A DNA stretch of 44,013 bases from Bacteroidales bacterium (GCA_024401925.1 JAKSKD010000014.1:1-44013), one strand, 5' to 3'. Positions 26,580 through 34,979 are shown, counted from the first letter of the stretch. Made by a program: numbers and translations. The notes: a model not told the origin generated them from the letters alone.

Positions 26580-27053
26580 ATGAAAAAATTAGTTCTACTT
26601 TCAGCCATTGTGCTGGCCATTGTGTCTTGCGTGGGGAAAAATAATGCTTCGAAGCAGTCGGAAGCAGTATTTGACGAACAGATTACTGATACATCACATC
26701 CCGTTCTTCTCTATGAAATGGATAAATTGTTCGAAGAACATCAGAATTCTTCAAGAGATGACTGGGACATCACGGTAGTAAAGGATTTTACTGATGAAGA
26801 CGGAACAAGGATAGTTTATGCTGTGCCTTGTGATAAGGTTTGTTCCGCTATGATTGGGGTTGCCGTCAAAGACGGTGTAATATTGGAAGCATCTTTTGTG
26901 AGAGGATGCCCTGGGAATTCAATTGGTGTGGCTAAACTTGTACAGGATATGACCGTTGAGGAGGCGATATCCAGGCTGAAGGGAATCGACTGCTCTGAAA
27001 GGGGTACAAGCTGCCCTGACCAGCTTGCCAAAGTTCTGGAGAAATGTAAATGA
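26580..27053 (+). CDS. Lipoprotein with C-terminal TSCPD domain
   Basis: A 157-residue protein. Residues 1-17 are a lipoprotein signal (LAIVSC, Cys17). Residues 80-156 match the small TSCPD domain protein family: VPCDKVCSAMIGVAVKDG, RGCPGNSIGVAKLV, AISRLKGIDC and the naming motif TSCPDQLAKVL. Conserved cysteines are at 84, 88, 110, 138, 145 and 156. TSCPD domains occur at the end of some ribonucleotide reductases and as cytoplasmic stand-alone proteins, where the cysteines are thought to bind metal. Fusion to an export signal is unusual. It follows the Tat-exported oxidoreductase and precedes upp by 11 bases. Confidence 0.83.
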   Translation: MKKLVLLSAIVLAIVSCVGKNNASKQSEAVFDEQITDTSHPVLLYEMDKLFEEHQNSSRDDWDITVVKDFTDEDGTRIVYAVPCDKVCSAMIGVAVKDGVILEASFVRGCPGNSIGVAKLVQDMTVEEAISRLKGIDCSERGTSCPDQLAKVLEKCK

Positions 27054-27064
27054 ACTGAAATCAT

Positions 27065-27718
27065 ATGAAAGTAATCAATCTTGGGGAGAACAGCTCCATC
27101 CTTAACAGCATCATTGCGCAGATGCGCGACAAGGAAATCCAGAAAGACAGGGCGAAATTTCGTAATAATCTTTACAGGGTTGGTCAGATTTTCGGTTATG
27201 AGGTCAGTAAGGCCCTTGACCACAAAACGGTTTCCGTGACCACCCCTCTCGGTGTAGCGAAAATCGAAGTCCCTACAGATAAAGTAGTTATCTCAACCAT
27301 ACTCAGGGCGGGACTGCCTCTGCAGCAAGGCGTACTGAGCAATTTCGATAATGCTGACAACGCATTTATCGCAGCATACCGTGCATATGACCAAGATCAG
27401 AATATCCGGGTTATTACAAGTTATTGTGCCGCTCCGCCTCTTGAGGGAAGGACTCTGATTTTGGCCGATACGATGCTGGCTACCGGCACATCGTTGATTG
27501 ACTGCATCAAGGTCATCAAAGAGAAGTGCGGAGAACCTGTGTGCCTGCATCTCATCTGCCCAATTGCCAGTGCTAAGGCAGTCGAGAACCTCCAGAAGGT
27601 CTTTTCGGATGATGTCACCCTATGGGTTGCAACAATCGATCCCGAACTCAATTCGAAATCGTACATCGTCCCCGGCTTGGGCGATGCCGGTGACCTCTGC
27701 TTCGGAGAGAAACTATAG
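27065..27718 (+). CDS. upp: Uracil phosphoribosyltransferase
   Basis: Salvages uracil to UMP using PRPP. The 217-residue product shows the family order: MKVINLGENS, STILRAGLPL, the PRPP-binding loop LILADTMLATGTSL and the uracil-binding C-terminus YIVPGLGDAGDL. Length and ending are normal. It is the last gene before a bidirectional terminator shared with tRNA-Asn. Confidence 0.94.
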   Translation: MKVINLGENSSILNSIIAQMRDKEIQKDRAKFRNNLYRVGQIFGYEVSKALDHKTVSVTTPLGVAKIEVPTDKVVISTILRAGLPLQQGVLSNFDNADNAFIAAYRAYDQDQNIRVITSYCAAPPLEGRTLILADTMLATGTSLIDCIKVIKEKCGEPVCLHLICPIASAKAVENLQKVFSDDVTLWVATIDPELNSKSYIVPGLGDAGDLCFGEKL

Positions 27719-27767
27719 TTGACGGGAAAGTTTTTTAATTTTTTTGCAACTTGACATATAAAAAGAA

Positions 27768-27798
27768 AAAATCAGCAACCTTGTAAGTTGCTGATTTT
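27768..27798. terminator. Bidirectional terminator between upp and tRNA-Asn
   Basis: A perfect 12-pair stem (27768-27779 with 27787-27798) with a 7-nt loop. On plus it ends in a short T-run after upp; on minus it is followed by a long T-rich stretch, suitable for ending tRNA-Asn transcripts. Confidence 0.85.
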
Positions 27799-27804
27799 CA
27801 GTTG

Positions 27805-27878
27805 CTCCCCTTCTAGGACTTGAACCTAGGACCCCCTGATTAACAGTCAGGTGCTCTAACCAACTGAGCTAAAGAGGA
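27805..27878 (-). tRNA. tRNA-Asn (anticodon GTT)
   Basis: A 74-nt cloverleaf on the minus strand. The acceptor is TCCTCTT paired with AAGGGGA (one G-T), the D arm GCTC/GAGC, the anticodon stem CCTGA/TCAGG around loop CTGTTAA, and the T arm CTAGG/CCTAG with TTCAAGT. The discriminator is G, as usual for Asn. CCA is not encoded. GTT is a queuosine target of the queA pathway in this window. Confidence 0.96.
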
Positions 27879-27887
27879 ATGGGACAG

Positions 27888-27918
27888 CAAAGGTACTGCA
27901 TAAATTGATAAATGCAAA
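27888..27918 (-). promoter_or_regulatory. Promoter of tRNA-Asn
   Basis: The clearest Bacteroidota promoter in the window: on the minus strand TTTG (27915-27918), 19 bases, then TACCTTTG (27888-27895). Both elements match the consensus, and the box ends 9 bases before the tRNA 5' end. Confidence 0.8.
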
Positions 27919-27928
27919 TTTTTTTTCA

Positions 27929-27936
27929 TATTTTTG
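27929..27936 (+). promoter_or_regulatory. -7 promoter box for the HU-NUDIX-DUF4922-ampG-namZ operon
   Basis: TATTTTTG fits TAnnTTTG, 29 bases before the ATG at 27966. A TTG at 27905-27907 is at roughly -33 spacing. It lies back to back with the tRNA-Asn promoter. Confidence 0.55.
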
Positions 27937-27965
27937 CACTGCAAAATTGAATTCTATACGGATAT

Positions 27966-28739
27966 ATGGATATCGACCAGCTTACAAAATTTATTTCCGA
28001 CATCATTCTGACAAGGGACGAAGTGACCTTGCCGGGGCTTGGAAGTTTTGTGGCTGAGGAAGTTGCGGCATCTTTCTCCGACAAGGGATATACCATCAAC
28101 CCTCCGTACCGCCGGCTTTCTTTCCGTCCGTACCAGGGAAAAGATAATTCGCTCGCAGAGGCATTTGCAAAGTCTGAAAATATCAGTGTAGAGGATGCCT
28201 TAGCGCAACTGAAGGACTTCCTTGGGAAGTTGAAAGAGGTGCTGAAACAGCGCAAGTCTATCATTTTCCCTGGCCTTGGACACCTTAGGGCCACGAAGGA
28301 GAATAATTTCTTCTTTGTGTGTGATGAGGAGATTATGATTTATCCCGAAGGCTTCGGCCTCCATCCTGTTTCCCTGAAATCACGTGTCCACGAACCTGTC
28401 GAACTTGAAAAGCAGGCTCAGTCCGAAGCTATTTCCCGGCTGCAGAAGCAGGAGGCCGTTCAAGAACAGCCTAAAACGGAACAACCGGACCAGTCTTTGA
28501 TGGAGGCAACTGCAATGCAGAAAGAAGAAACGTCTGAAACCGCGCTATCTGTGGAAAGACAGGATGAAGCTGCTGTGGAAAGTCCGAAAAAGAAGCATAC
28601 TTTCCTGAAAGTGCTTCTAACAGTAGTCATTCTTGCCGTAATTGCCGTAGCCGCCCTGTTACTGCTGGCCCGTTTCGCCCCGGAACTTCTGGATAAGATA
28701 CTTTATTCGGAAGAGGAATTGAAGATTTTATATTATTAG
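27966..28739 (+). CDS. HU-type (CCDC81-like) domain protein with one membrane helix
   Basis: A 257-residue protein. The first 140 residues hold two small HU-like domains of the bacterial CCDC81 type: SDIILTRDEVTLPGLGSFVA with INPPYRRLSFRPY, then QRKSIIFPGLGHLRAT. A charged Gln/Glu-rich linker follows (about 145-210), then one membrane helix (FLKVLLTVVILAVIAVAALL) and a short tail. In Bacteroidota such proteins usually carry a C-terminal SPOR peptidoglycan-binding domain; here only about 20 residues follow the helix. The domain faces the cytoplasm, so it could tie DNA or protein to the membrane. It is the first gene of the operon that includes ampG and namZ. Confidence 0.8.
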   Translation: MDIDQLTKFISDIILTRDEVTLPGLGSFVAEEVAASFSDKGYTINPPYRRLSFRPYQGKDNSLAEAFAKSENISVEDALAQLKDFLGKLKEVLKQRKSIIFPGLGHLRATKENNFFFVCDEEIMIYPEGFGLHPVSLKSRVHEPVELEKQAQSEAISRLQKQEAVQEQPKTEQPDQSLMEATAMQKEETSETALSVERQDEAAVESPKKKHTFLKVLLTVVILAVIAVAALLLLARFAPELLDKILYSEEELKILYY

Positions 28740-28742
28740 ACA

Positions 28743-29333
28743 ATGCTGGAACTCTTGTATCCATCCGGCCATGCGCCTGTAATCCCTTCTCCGAGATCAT
28801 ATCTGGCAGACCAGAATATTGTAGCAGATGATGAGATTCTCCCAGTTGTGGAGCCTTCCGGTGTCGTCATAGGCCAGTCTTCACGCCAATATGTACATAC
28901 AGTGGGAAATCTGATGCATCCTGTGGCGCATATGCACATCATTGACCGTGACGGCAGCCTGTATTTGCAAAAACGTGCCGCCTCGAAATCCCTTTATCCC
29001 GGGATGTGGGACATTGCAGTGGGGGGACACGTCAGTTACGGAGAGAATATTGAAGAGACTCTTGCCAGAGAAGCTTCGGAGGAGCTGAATTTCCGTGATT
29101 TCAACCCTGTCGAGATAGGAACTTTCAAATACGAATCCGGCAATGATGTCGAACTTGTTTGCCTGTTCGCAACGGTTGGCCATTTCGACATCAATCCTAT
29201 CAGTCTTGAGGTGGATGATGGCAGGTATTGGACCAGAAAGGAAATAGAAGAAAATTTGGGCAAGTCCGTATTTACTCCTACCTTTGAATATGAGTACCGG
29301 CAGTATTATGGAATGCTGGAGGCTCTTCTGTAG
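28743..29333 (+). CDS. NUDIX hydrolase (YfcD/isopentenyl-diphosphate isomerase-like)
   Basis: A 196-residue Nudix protein. The box reads GHVSYGENIEETLAREASEE, matching Gx5Ex7REUxEE, with LNF in place of the final xGU. The stretch VAHMHIIDRDGSLYLQKRA before it and the YPGMWDIAVGGH block match the YfcD group, related to IPP isomerases. The first 45 residues are not recognised. It starts 3 bases after the HU-like gene and ends 3 bases before the DUF4922-SpoIID gene. The substrate is unknown; a sugar-nucleotide role would fit the neighbours but is speculative. Confidence 0.86.
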   Translation: MLELLYPSGHAPVIPSPRSYLADQNIVADDEILPVVEPSGVVIGQSSRQYVHTVGNLMHPVAHMHIIDRDGSLYLQKRAASKSLYPGMWDIAVGGHVSYGENIEETLAREASEELNFRDFNPVEIGTFKYESGNDVELVCLFATVGHFDINPISLEVDDGRYWTRKEIEENLGKSVFTPTFEYEYRQYYGMLEALL

Positions 29334-29336
29334 GAT

Positions 29337-31439
29337 ATGAAAGAGAACCGACTCTCAAAGTTCATCAATGACCAGTTGTCTGTCTGGCCTCTGGCGTCTG
29401 CCAATTTCAGGGCGCTAAAATCCGCTGAGGTCAAGACATTGGAAGTGAACGGACTTCAGGCGTACATCCAGCACAATCCTGAACGGATCAAATCCACGAC
29501 GGCTGAAATAGACCAGGAGACACTTGCATCCCGACCGTGCTTCCTTTGCGCGGAGAACCGTCCTCCGGAGCAGTTCCACGTGAAGTTCGAAGGGAGGAAG
29601 GGCAGGAAATACAATATCCAACTGAATCCTTATCCGATATTCCCGGCACATCTGGTGATTGCCAGCGAGGAACATACTCCGCAGACGATATGGCGCAGGT
29701 ACGCGGATATGATGGACCTGGCACAGAAATATGCTGGCTACACGGTTTTCTACAACGGACCGTTTTCAGGGGCTTCCGCTCCGGACCATATGCATTTTCA
29801 GGCTTGCCCGAGCGGACTTATGCCGCTGGAACGGTATGTCGATGATTTTTTTGAAAGCGGGGATGATCCGGCTTTTGAGTATCTGGCGGATGTTCGTGAG
29901 GCGGTCTGCTATCATTGCAAGAAATTCTCACGCGGAATCCTTGCCCTAAAGGCGAAGACCCCGAAATCCATAACCAAGCTTTTCTATAGAATACTTGATG
30001 CCGCGCCGGTGATGCCGGGAGAGGAGGAACCACGCTTCAATATGTTTGTGTGGGCCAAGAACAATGAGATAAGGTCCCTGATAGTCCTCCGCTCGGAAAT
30101 CAGGTCTCACCATTACTTCCTGGAGGCCGGTGACGCAGACCATCTGACGGTGAGCCCCGGCTGTGCCGATGTTTGCGGCTTTTTCGTCGCCCCTCACGAG
30201 GAGGATTTCTTGAAAGCGGATTCCCGTCTGCTTGGTGAGATGATGTCGGAGGTGACGCTGTCGGAGGAAGAGGAGGAGAAGGTCCTCTGGAAACTCACTC
30301 GCAAGCAGAGGAAGATTGAGGTCGGAATCATGTCCGGCAATGAGATACATTTTGAGATTATTTCGGACGGGGCAGGCCCGCAGAAAGTCAGTTTCCGCGA
30401 TGGCCGGATTGATTATAACGGAGTCCTTTATGATGAGCTATTTTTCGACGCAATGACCCTTTCATCCGTCTTTGCGGAGCCTTCCTTCATACTAAAGGAT
30501 GTGACGATAGGTGTCGATTTCCACTGGCAGAGGCTCCGTGACCTGAAATATGCGGGCTCGCTTAAATTCATTGTGGAGAATGGAAGGATTACCGCCATAA
30601 ATGTGGTTGGACTGGAGGATTATCTCCTTAGCGTCATTTCTTCCGAGATGAAGGCCACCGCCGACATCGAATTTCTGAAGGCTCACGCCATCATATCCCG
30701 TTCGTGGGTCCTGCGCAATCTGGGTACACACGAGCATTTTGATGTGTGCGCCGATGACCATTGCCAGCGTTACCAGGGACTAGGTATGGCGGTAGGCCGG
30801 AATGTGCGGAATGCGATAGACGAAACCTGGGGACAGGTGCTGGTCTGTGACGGTCAGATGTGCGACGCCAGATATTCCAAGTGTTGCGGGGGCCGTACGG
30901 AGGTCTTCAGTACCTGCTGGGAGGGGGAAGATCTGCCGTATCTCCAGTCTTTTCCGGACAGCGACGGAAGCGGAGACCCATTCTGCGACACTTCTGATGA
31001 GGCTGTGCTTTCCAAGGTCCTCAATGATTACGACCTTGAGACAAAGGATTTTTTCAAATGGGAAGTGAGGATGTCGCGCAGTGACCTGTCCGAGCTTTTG
31101 CAACGCAGGACAGGCATCGATTTCGGAACGATAAGGTCTCTCGAAGCCTTGGAAAGAGGGCCTTCGGGAAGGATATACAGTTTAAGAATTACCGGGGATA
31201 AATGCTCGGAGGTGATTGGCAAGGAACTGGCGATTCGCCACGCCCTTTCAGAATCGCATCTGAAAAGTTCCGCCTTTGAAATCAGCTGGGATGGCGATAC
31301 ACTGGTCCTTGAGGGAAAAGGATGGGGACACGGTGTCGGCCTGTGCCAGATAGGTGCGGCAGTTATGGCGCACAAGGGGTATGATGCCGGGCAGATACTT
31401 CTGCACTATTATCCTGGAACAAAATTGGAAAGAATATGA
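29337..31439 (+). CDS. DUF4922 (HIT-like) and SpoIID/LytB fusion protein
   Basis: A 700-residue two-part protein without a signal peptide. Residues 1-320 match DUF4922, related to the GalT/GDP-sugar phosphorylase branch of the HIT superfamily. This part has CFLC (68-71), SGASAPDHMHFQ with the His-x-His-x-Gln catalytic motif at 151-155, and HLVIASEEH. Residues 325-700 match SpoIID/LytB, a lytic transglycosylase acting on denuded glycan strands: GLEDYLLSVISSEM with catalytic Glu437, DVCADDHCQRYQG with the zinc cysteines 471 and 476, KCCGGRTE, and GWGHGVGLCQIGA. Both active sites look intact. It overlaps ampG by 4 bases. Confidence 0.87.
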   Translation: MKENRLSKFINDQLSVWPLASANFRALKSAEVKTLEVNGLQAYIQHNPERIKSTTAEIDQETLASRPCFLCAENRPPEQFHVKFEGRKGRKYNIQLNPYPIFPAHLVIASEEHTPQTIWRRYADMMDLAQKYAGYTVFYNGPFSGASAPDHMHFQACPSGLMPLERYVDDFFESGDDPAFEYLADVREAVCYHCKKFSRGILALKAKTPKSITKLFYRILDAAPVMPGEEEPRFNMFVWAKNNEIRSLIVLRSEIRSHHYFLEAGDADHLTVSPGCADVCGFFVAPHEEDFLKADSRLLGEMMSEVTLSEEEEEKVLWKLTRKQRKIEVGIMSGNEIHFEIISDGAGPQKVSFRDGRIDYNGVLYDELFFDAMTLSSVFAEPSFILKDVTIGVDFHWQRLRDLKYAGSLKFIVENGRITAINVVGLEDYLLSVISSEMKATADIEFLKAHAIISRSWVLRNLGTHEHFDVCADDHCQRYQGLGMAVGRNVRNAIDETWGQVLVCDGQMCDARYSKCCGGRTEVFSTCWEGEDLPYLQSFPDSDGSGDPFCDTSDEAVLSKVLNDYDLETKDFFKWEVRMSRSDLSELLQRRTGIDFGTIRSLEALERGPSGRIYSLRITGDKCSEVIGKELAIRHALSESHLKSSAFEISWDGDTLVLEGKGWGHGVGLCQIGAAVMAHKGYDAGQILLHYYPGTKLERI

Positions 31440-32740
31440 GCAGAAAAAGTCCGTGGATGTGGATTCCTACCCTGTATTTTGCGGAAGGACTCCCTTATTT
31501 CATTGTCAATGTCATTTCTGTAACAATGTTCAAGCGTCTCGGAATGTCCAATGCCGACCTTGCCCTGTACACTAGTCTCCTGTATCTTCCCTGGACGATA
31601 AAGCCGCTCTGGAGCCCGTTTGTGGACATTATTCGAAGTAAGCGCTGGTGGATTCTCCTGATGCAGGTAATTATGGCCGCATCCATCTTTGCTCTGGCAC
31701 TTGTCCTGCCGCATCCTTCCGCTGAGCAGATTGCAGGCGGGGGAATCGGAGTCTCGCCTTTTATTCTGACACTTATTATATTCTATATCACTGCATTTGC
31801 TTCCGCGACCCACGACATAGCTGCCGACGGATATTATATGTTGGAACTGGACAGGCACAGGCAGTCCCTTTTCGTGGGCGTGAGGAATACGTTCTATCGT
31901 ATTGGATCCGTGTTCGGACAGGGAGTTATTGTGGTTATCGCCGGTGCTCTGGAGACTCGTCTCGGAGACATCCCCATGGCCTGGACAATCACTCTTGTGA
32001 TAAGCGCCCTGATTTTTTCTGCCATCACAATCTATCATATCTTCGTCCTGCCACATCCTAAGGATGATGCCGAAAAACAGAACAGAAGTGCAGGCGATAT
32101 CTTCAAGGAGTTCGGGCGTACATTTGCGACATTCTTCCGCAAGAAAGGTGTTTGGATGGCAATAATATTTATGCTGCTCTACCGTCTCCCGGAGGCCTTC
32201 TCCGTAAAGATGCTGACTCCGTTCATGCTAGACCCTGCCGGGAAGGGCGGGCTTGGACTGTCCACGGCACAGTCCGGTCTCGTCTATGGCACTGTGGGCG
32301 TGATTGCACTTCTTGCTGGGGGAATCCTCGGAGGGCTCGCGGCAGGGAAGTGGGGATTGAAGAAATGCCTGTGGCCTATGGCCCTCAGCCTGGCCCTGCC
32401 TTGCTCGGTCTATCTTTATATGGCGCTGGCGCAGCCTGAACATATCTGGATCATCTACGCCTGCGTGGCATTCGACCAGTTTGGATACGGTTTCGGATTC
32501 ACGGCATACACCTTGTATATGATGTATTTCGCGGACGGAGAGTACAAGACGGCGCATTATGCCCTCTGCACGGCTTTCATGGCTTTGAGCATGATGGTGC
32601 CGGGAATGTTTGCCGGAATGCTGCAGGAGTCTCTCGGCTATACGGACTTCTTCTGGATGGTGATGGTATGCTGCCTTGTGACTGTGGCCGTCACATTTAT
32701 TGTGAGGAAAAAGATTGATGCATCATATGGGAAGAACTAG
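31436..32740 (+). CDS. AmpG-like muropeptide permease (MFS)
   Basis: A 434-residue membrane protein with about 12 hydrophobic helices. The N-terminus WIPTLYFAEGLPYFIVNVIS and then LGMSNADLALYTSLLYLPWTIKPLWSPFVD (shown in part) match the AmpG/SLC33 signature, where the motif around LPWTIKPLWSP is the strongest sign. ATHDIAADGYYM in helix 4 and the GVRNTFYRIG loop agree. AmpG imports anhydro-muropeptides (GlcNAc-anhMurNAc peptides) into the cytoplasm. It overlaps the upstream SpoIID fusion gene (ATGA) and the following namZ, which supports a cell-wall recycling role. Confidence 0.88.
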   Translation: MSRKSPWMWIPTLYFAEGLPYFIVNVISVTMFKRLGMSNADLALYTSLLYLPWTIKPLWSPFVDIIRSKRWWILLMQVIMAASIFALALVLPHPSAEQIAGGGIGVSPFILTLIIFYITAFASATHDIAADGYYMLELDRHRQSLFVGVRNTFYRIGSVFGQGVIVVIAGALETRLGDIPMAWTITLVISALIFSAITIYHIFVLPHPKDDAEKQNRSAGDIFKEFGRTFATFFRKKGVWMAIIFMLLYRLPEAFSVKMLTPFMLDPAGKGGLGLSTAQSGLVYGTVGVIALLAGGILGGLAAGKWGLKKCLWPMALSLALPCSVYLYMALAQPEHIWIIYACVAFDQFGYGFGFTAYTLYMMYFADGEYKTAHYALCTAFMALSMMVPGMFAGMLQESLGYTDFFWMVMVCCLVTVAVTFIVRKKIDASYGKN

Positions 32741-33977
32741 AATCGTACTTCTGCTGGTAGCACTTGTGCTGGGATTCCAGACACTTGCGTATGCCCAGCC
32801 GGCCGTCAAAACCGGCATAGAAGTTCTCAGGGACAACGGTTTCAAGGGCCTTGAAGGCAAGAAAGTAGGGCTCCTGACCAACCCTTCCGGGGTTGACAGG
32901 AATCTCGTTTCTACTATAGATATCCTTAATGAGGCTGTTGATCTAGTCGCCATTTTCGCCCCTGAGCATGGCGCCCGCGGGGATGTCTATGCCGGGGACA
33001 AAGTGTCCGATTCACGGGATTCCCGCACCGGCCTTCCTGTCTATTCCGTCTATGGGGCCACAAGGAAACCTACTCCGGAGATGCTGGAGGGTCTGGACAT
33101 CGTAGTCTATGATATTCAGGATGTAGGTTCCCGCTCGTACACTTTCATCAGTTCACTCGGACTTATGATGAGGGCCTGCGCCGAGCAGGGGATAGAGGTG
33201 ATGGTGCTCGACAGACCGAATCCTCTCGGAGGCACGAAGGTCGAAGGAGCTTATCCGGTGGACGGATTCTATTCATTTGTGGGTGAGTTCAGGATTCCGT
33301 ATGTGTACGGTCTGACTGTCGGTGAGCTGGCGCAGCTCATCAATGAGGAGGGCCTGAACAGGGGCCAGCAGGGGAAAGAAGCCCCTTTGAAGTGCAAGCT
33401 TACCGTCATACCGATGGAGGGATGGACCAGGGAAATGCTGTTCAATGACACCGGCCTTCCGTGGGTGCTTCCGTCGCCCAACATCCCATATCCGCAGAGC
33501 GCAATCAATTATCCTTGCGCCGGTCTTGCCGGGGAGTTTTCCAACTATCTCAACATCGGTATCGGCTACACCCTTCCTTTCGGGACGTTCGCGGCCGAAT
33601 GGATAGATGCCGACAAACTGAAAGACAGATTGGACAGTTACGGGATAAAAGGGATGGAGTTCAGGACCATTCATTACAAGCCTATCGCCGGCAGTTCGTC
33701 GGGCAAGCTGATACACGGCGTGCAATATTTTATTACCGATTATGATGCCGCATACCTGACATTGACGCAATTCTATGTGATGCAGGCCGTGCACGAACTC
33801 TATCCATCCGTCAATCCTTTCGGAACGGGACGCAATGAGATGTTCGACAAGGTGACGGGCTCCGATTATGTTCGCACCCGATTCGGGGCCTCATACAAGG
33901 TCCGCGACATAATCCAGTATTGGAACAAGGATGTTGAGGATTTCAAGACCCTCTCGGCAAAGTATTATCTATACTAA
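32718..33977 (+). CDS. NamZ-like exo-beta-N-acetylmuramidase (DUF1343)
   Basis: DUF1343 proteins include NamZ, which removes MurNAc from the non-reducing ends of peptidoglycan fragments. The 419-residue protein has a signal peptide (IVLLLVALVLGFQTLAYAQ) and conserved blocks KVGLLTNPSGVDR, FAPEHGARGD, YDIQDVGSRSYTFI, VLDRPNPLGG and SPNIPYPQSA. It is therefore probably periplasmic, upstream of AmpG import. The ATG at 32718 is preferred because a GAGGAAA site precedes it; 32727 is possible. It overlaps ampG by 23 bases and its 3' end overlaps asnA on the other strand by 9. Confidence 0.9.
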   Translation: MHHMGRTRIVLLLVALVLGFQTLAYAQPAVKTGIEVLRDNGFKGLEGKKVGLLTNPSGVDRNLVSTIDILNEAVDLVAIFAPEHGARGDVYAGDKVSDSRDSRTGLPVYSVYGATRKPTPEMLEGLDIVVYDIQDVGSRSYTFISSLGLMMRACAEQGIEVMVLDRPNPLGGTKVEGAYPVDGFYSFVGEFRIPYVYGLTVGELAQLINEEGLNRGQQGKEAPLKCKLTVIPMEGWTREMLFNDTGLPWVLPSPNIPYPQSAINYPCAGLAGEFSNYLNIGIGYTLPFGTFAAEWIDADKLKDRLDSYGIKGMEFRTIHYKPIAGSSSGKLIHGVQYFITDYDAAYLTLTQFYVMQAVHELYPSVNPFGTGRNEMFDKVTGSDYVRTRFGASYKVRDIIQYWNKDVEDFKTLSAKYYLY

Positions 33978-34979
33978 TTTTATTCCGGCTTCCCTGCAGG
34001 CTTCCCTCATATCTTCCGGCCAGATGCTACTCTGTATCTCGCCGATATGGGCTTTTCTGAGCAGGAACATACAGAGTCTGGACTGACCTATTCCTCCGCC
34101 GATTGTGTGCGGAAGTTCGCCGGCAAGAAGTTTCTTGTGGTAGTAGAGGTCTGCCTTGTATTCCTGGGCGCGTTCGCGCAGCTGCCTCATCATAGATTCG
34201 GCATTCACTCTGATACCCATACTTGACACTTCGAACGCTCTGTCCAGTACTGAATTCCAGAGGAGGATGTCGCCGTTAAGGTCCCAGTCGTCATAGTCGG
34301 CGGCTCTTCCGTCGTGCGGCTCACCGTTTGAAAGCTTTCCTCCAATGCCAATGATAAAAACGGCCTTGTGCTCCTTTGTGATGGCGTTTTCTCTCTCTTT
34401 TGCATTCATTTCCGGATAGCGTTGCAGAAGTTCTTCCGAATCGATGAAGAAAATATCATCCGGAAGTTCCGGCCTGATCTGAGGGAATTCCACATAAAGC
34501 TTGTTTTCCGTGACTTTTATTGCCTCATATATTCTGCGTACGGTTTTCTTCAGGAATTCTATGTTGCGGTCCTTTTCGGAAATGACCTTTTCCCAGTCCC
34601 ACTGGTCCACATATATTGAGTGGATGTTGTCCAAATCTTCGTCCGGGCGCAACGCATTCATATCGGTATAGATGCCCCTGCCTTCCTCAAGCTTCATCTC
34701 CGCGAGCTTCAGCCTCTTCCATTTTGCGAGAGAGTGAACTACCTCTGCCTTCTGCTCGCCCATATCCTTGATAGGGAAGCGTACTGGCCTCTCTATGCTG
34801 TTCAAATCGTCATTGATTCCGGTCCCGGAGAGCACCACCATCGGAGCTGTCACTCTGAGTAGTGCCAGCTGCGCCGAAAGATTGCTCTGAAACATATCCT
34901 TTACGGCTTTTATCGCTTTTTCGGTATTTTCTTCGCTACCGAGCAGATTGGTGTAGTTATTTGGCAGATATAGTCCCAT
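33969..34979 (-). CDS. asnA: Aspartate-ammonia ligase (ammonia-dependent asparagine synthetase A)
   Basis: Makes asparagine from aspartate, ammonia and ATP. The 336-residue enzyme has the AsnA pattern: an N-terminal QSNLSAQLALLRVTAP, the GTGINDDLNSIERPV block, IYVDQWDWEKVI, the EIRVNAES-like GIRVNAESM, and the ATP-binding GGGIGQSRLCMFLL typical of class II synthetase folds. Length matches. It follows murI with a 23-base overlap. Together with ansA at 681-1730 it would make a futile cycle unless the two are regulated separately. Confidence 0.95.
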   Translation of the reverse strand: MGLYLPNNYTNLLGSEENTEKAIKAVKDMFQSNLSAQLALLRVTAPMVVLSGTGINDDLNSIERPVRFPIKDMGEQKAEVVHSLAKWKRLKLAEMKLEEGRGIYTDMNALRPDEDLDNIHSIYVDQWDWEKVISEKDRNIEFLKKTVRRIYEAIKVTENKLYVEFPQIRPELPDDIFFIDSEELLQRYPEMNAKERENAITKEHKAVFIIGIGGKLSNGEPHDGRAADYDDWDLNGDILLWNSVLDRAFEVSSMGIRVNAESMMRQLRERAQEYKADLYYHKKLLAGELPHTIGGGIGQSRLCMFLLRKAHIGEIQSSIWPEDMREACREAGIKLV

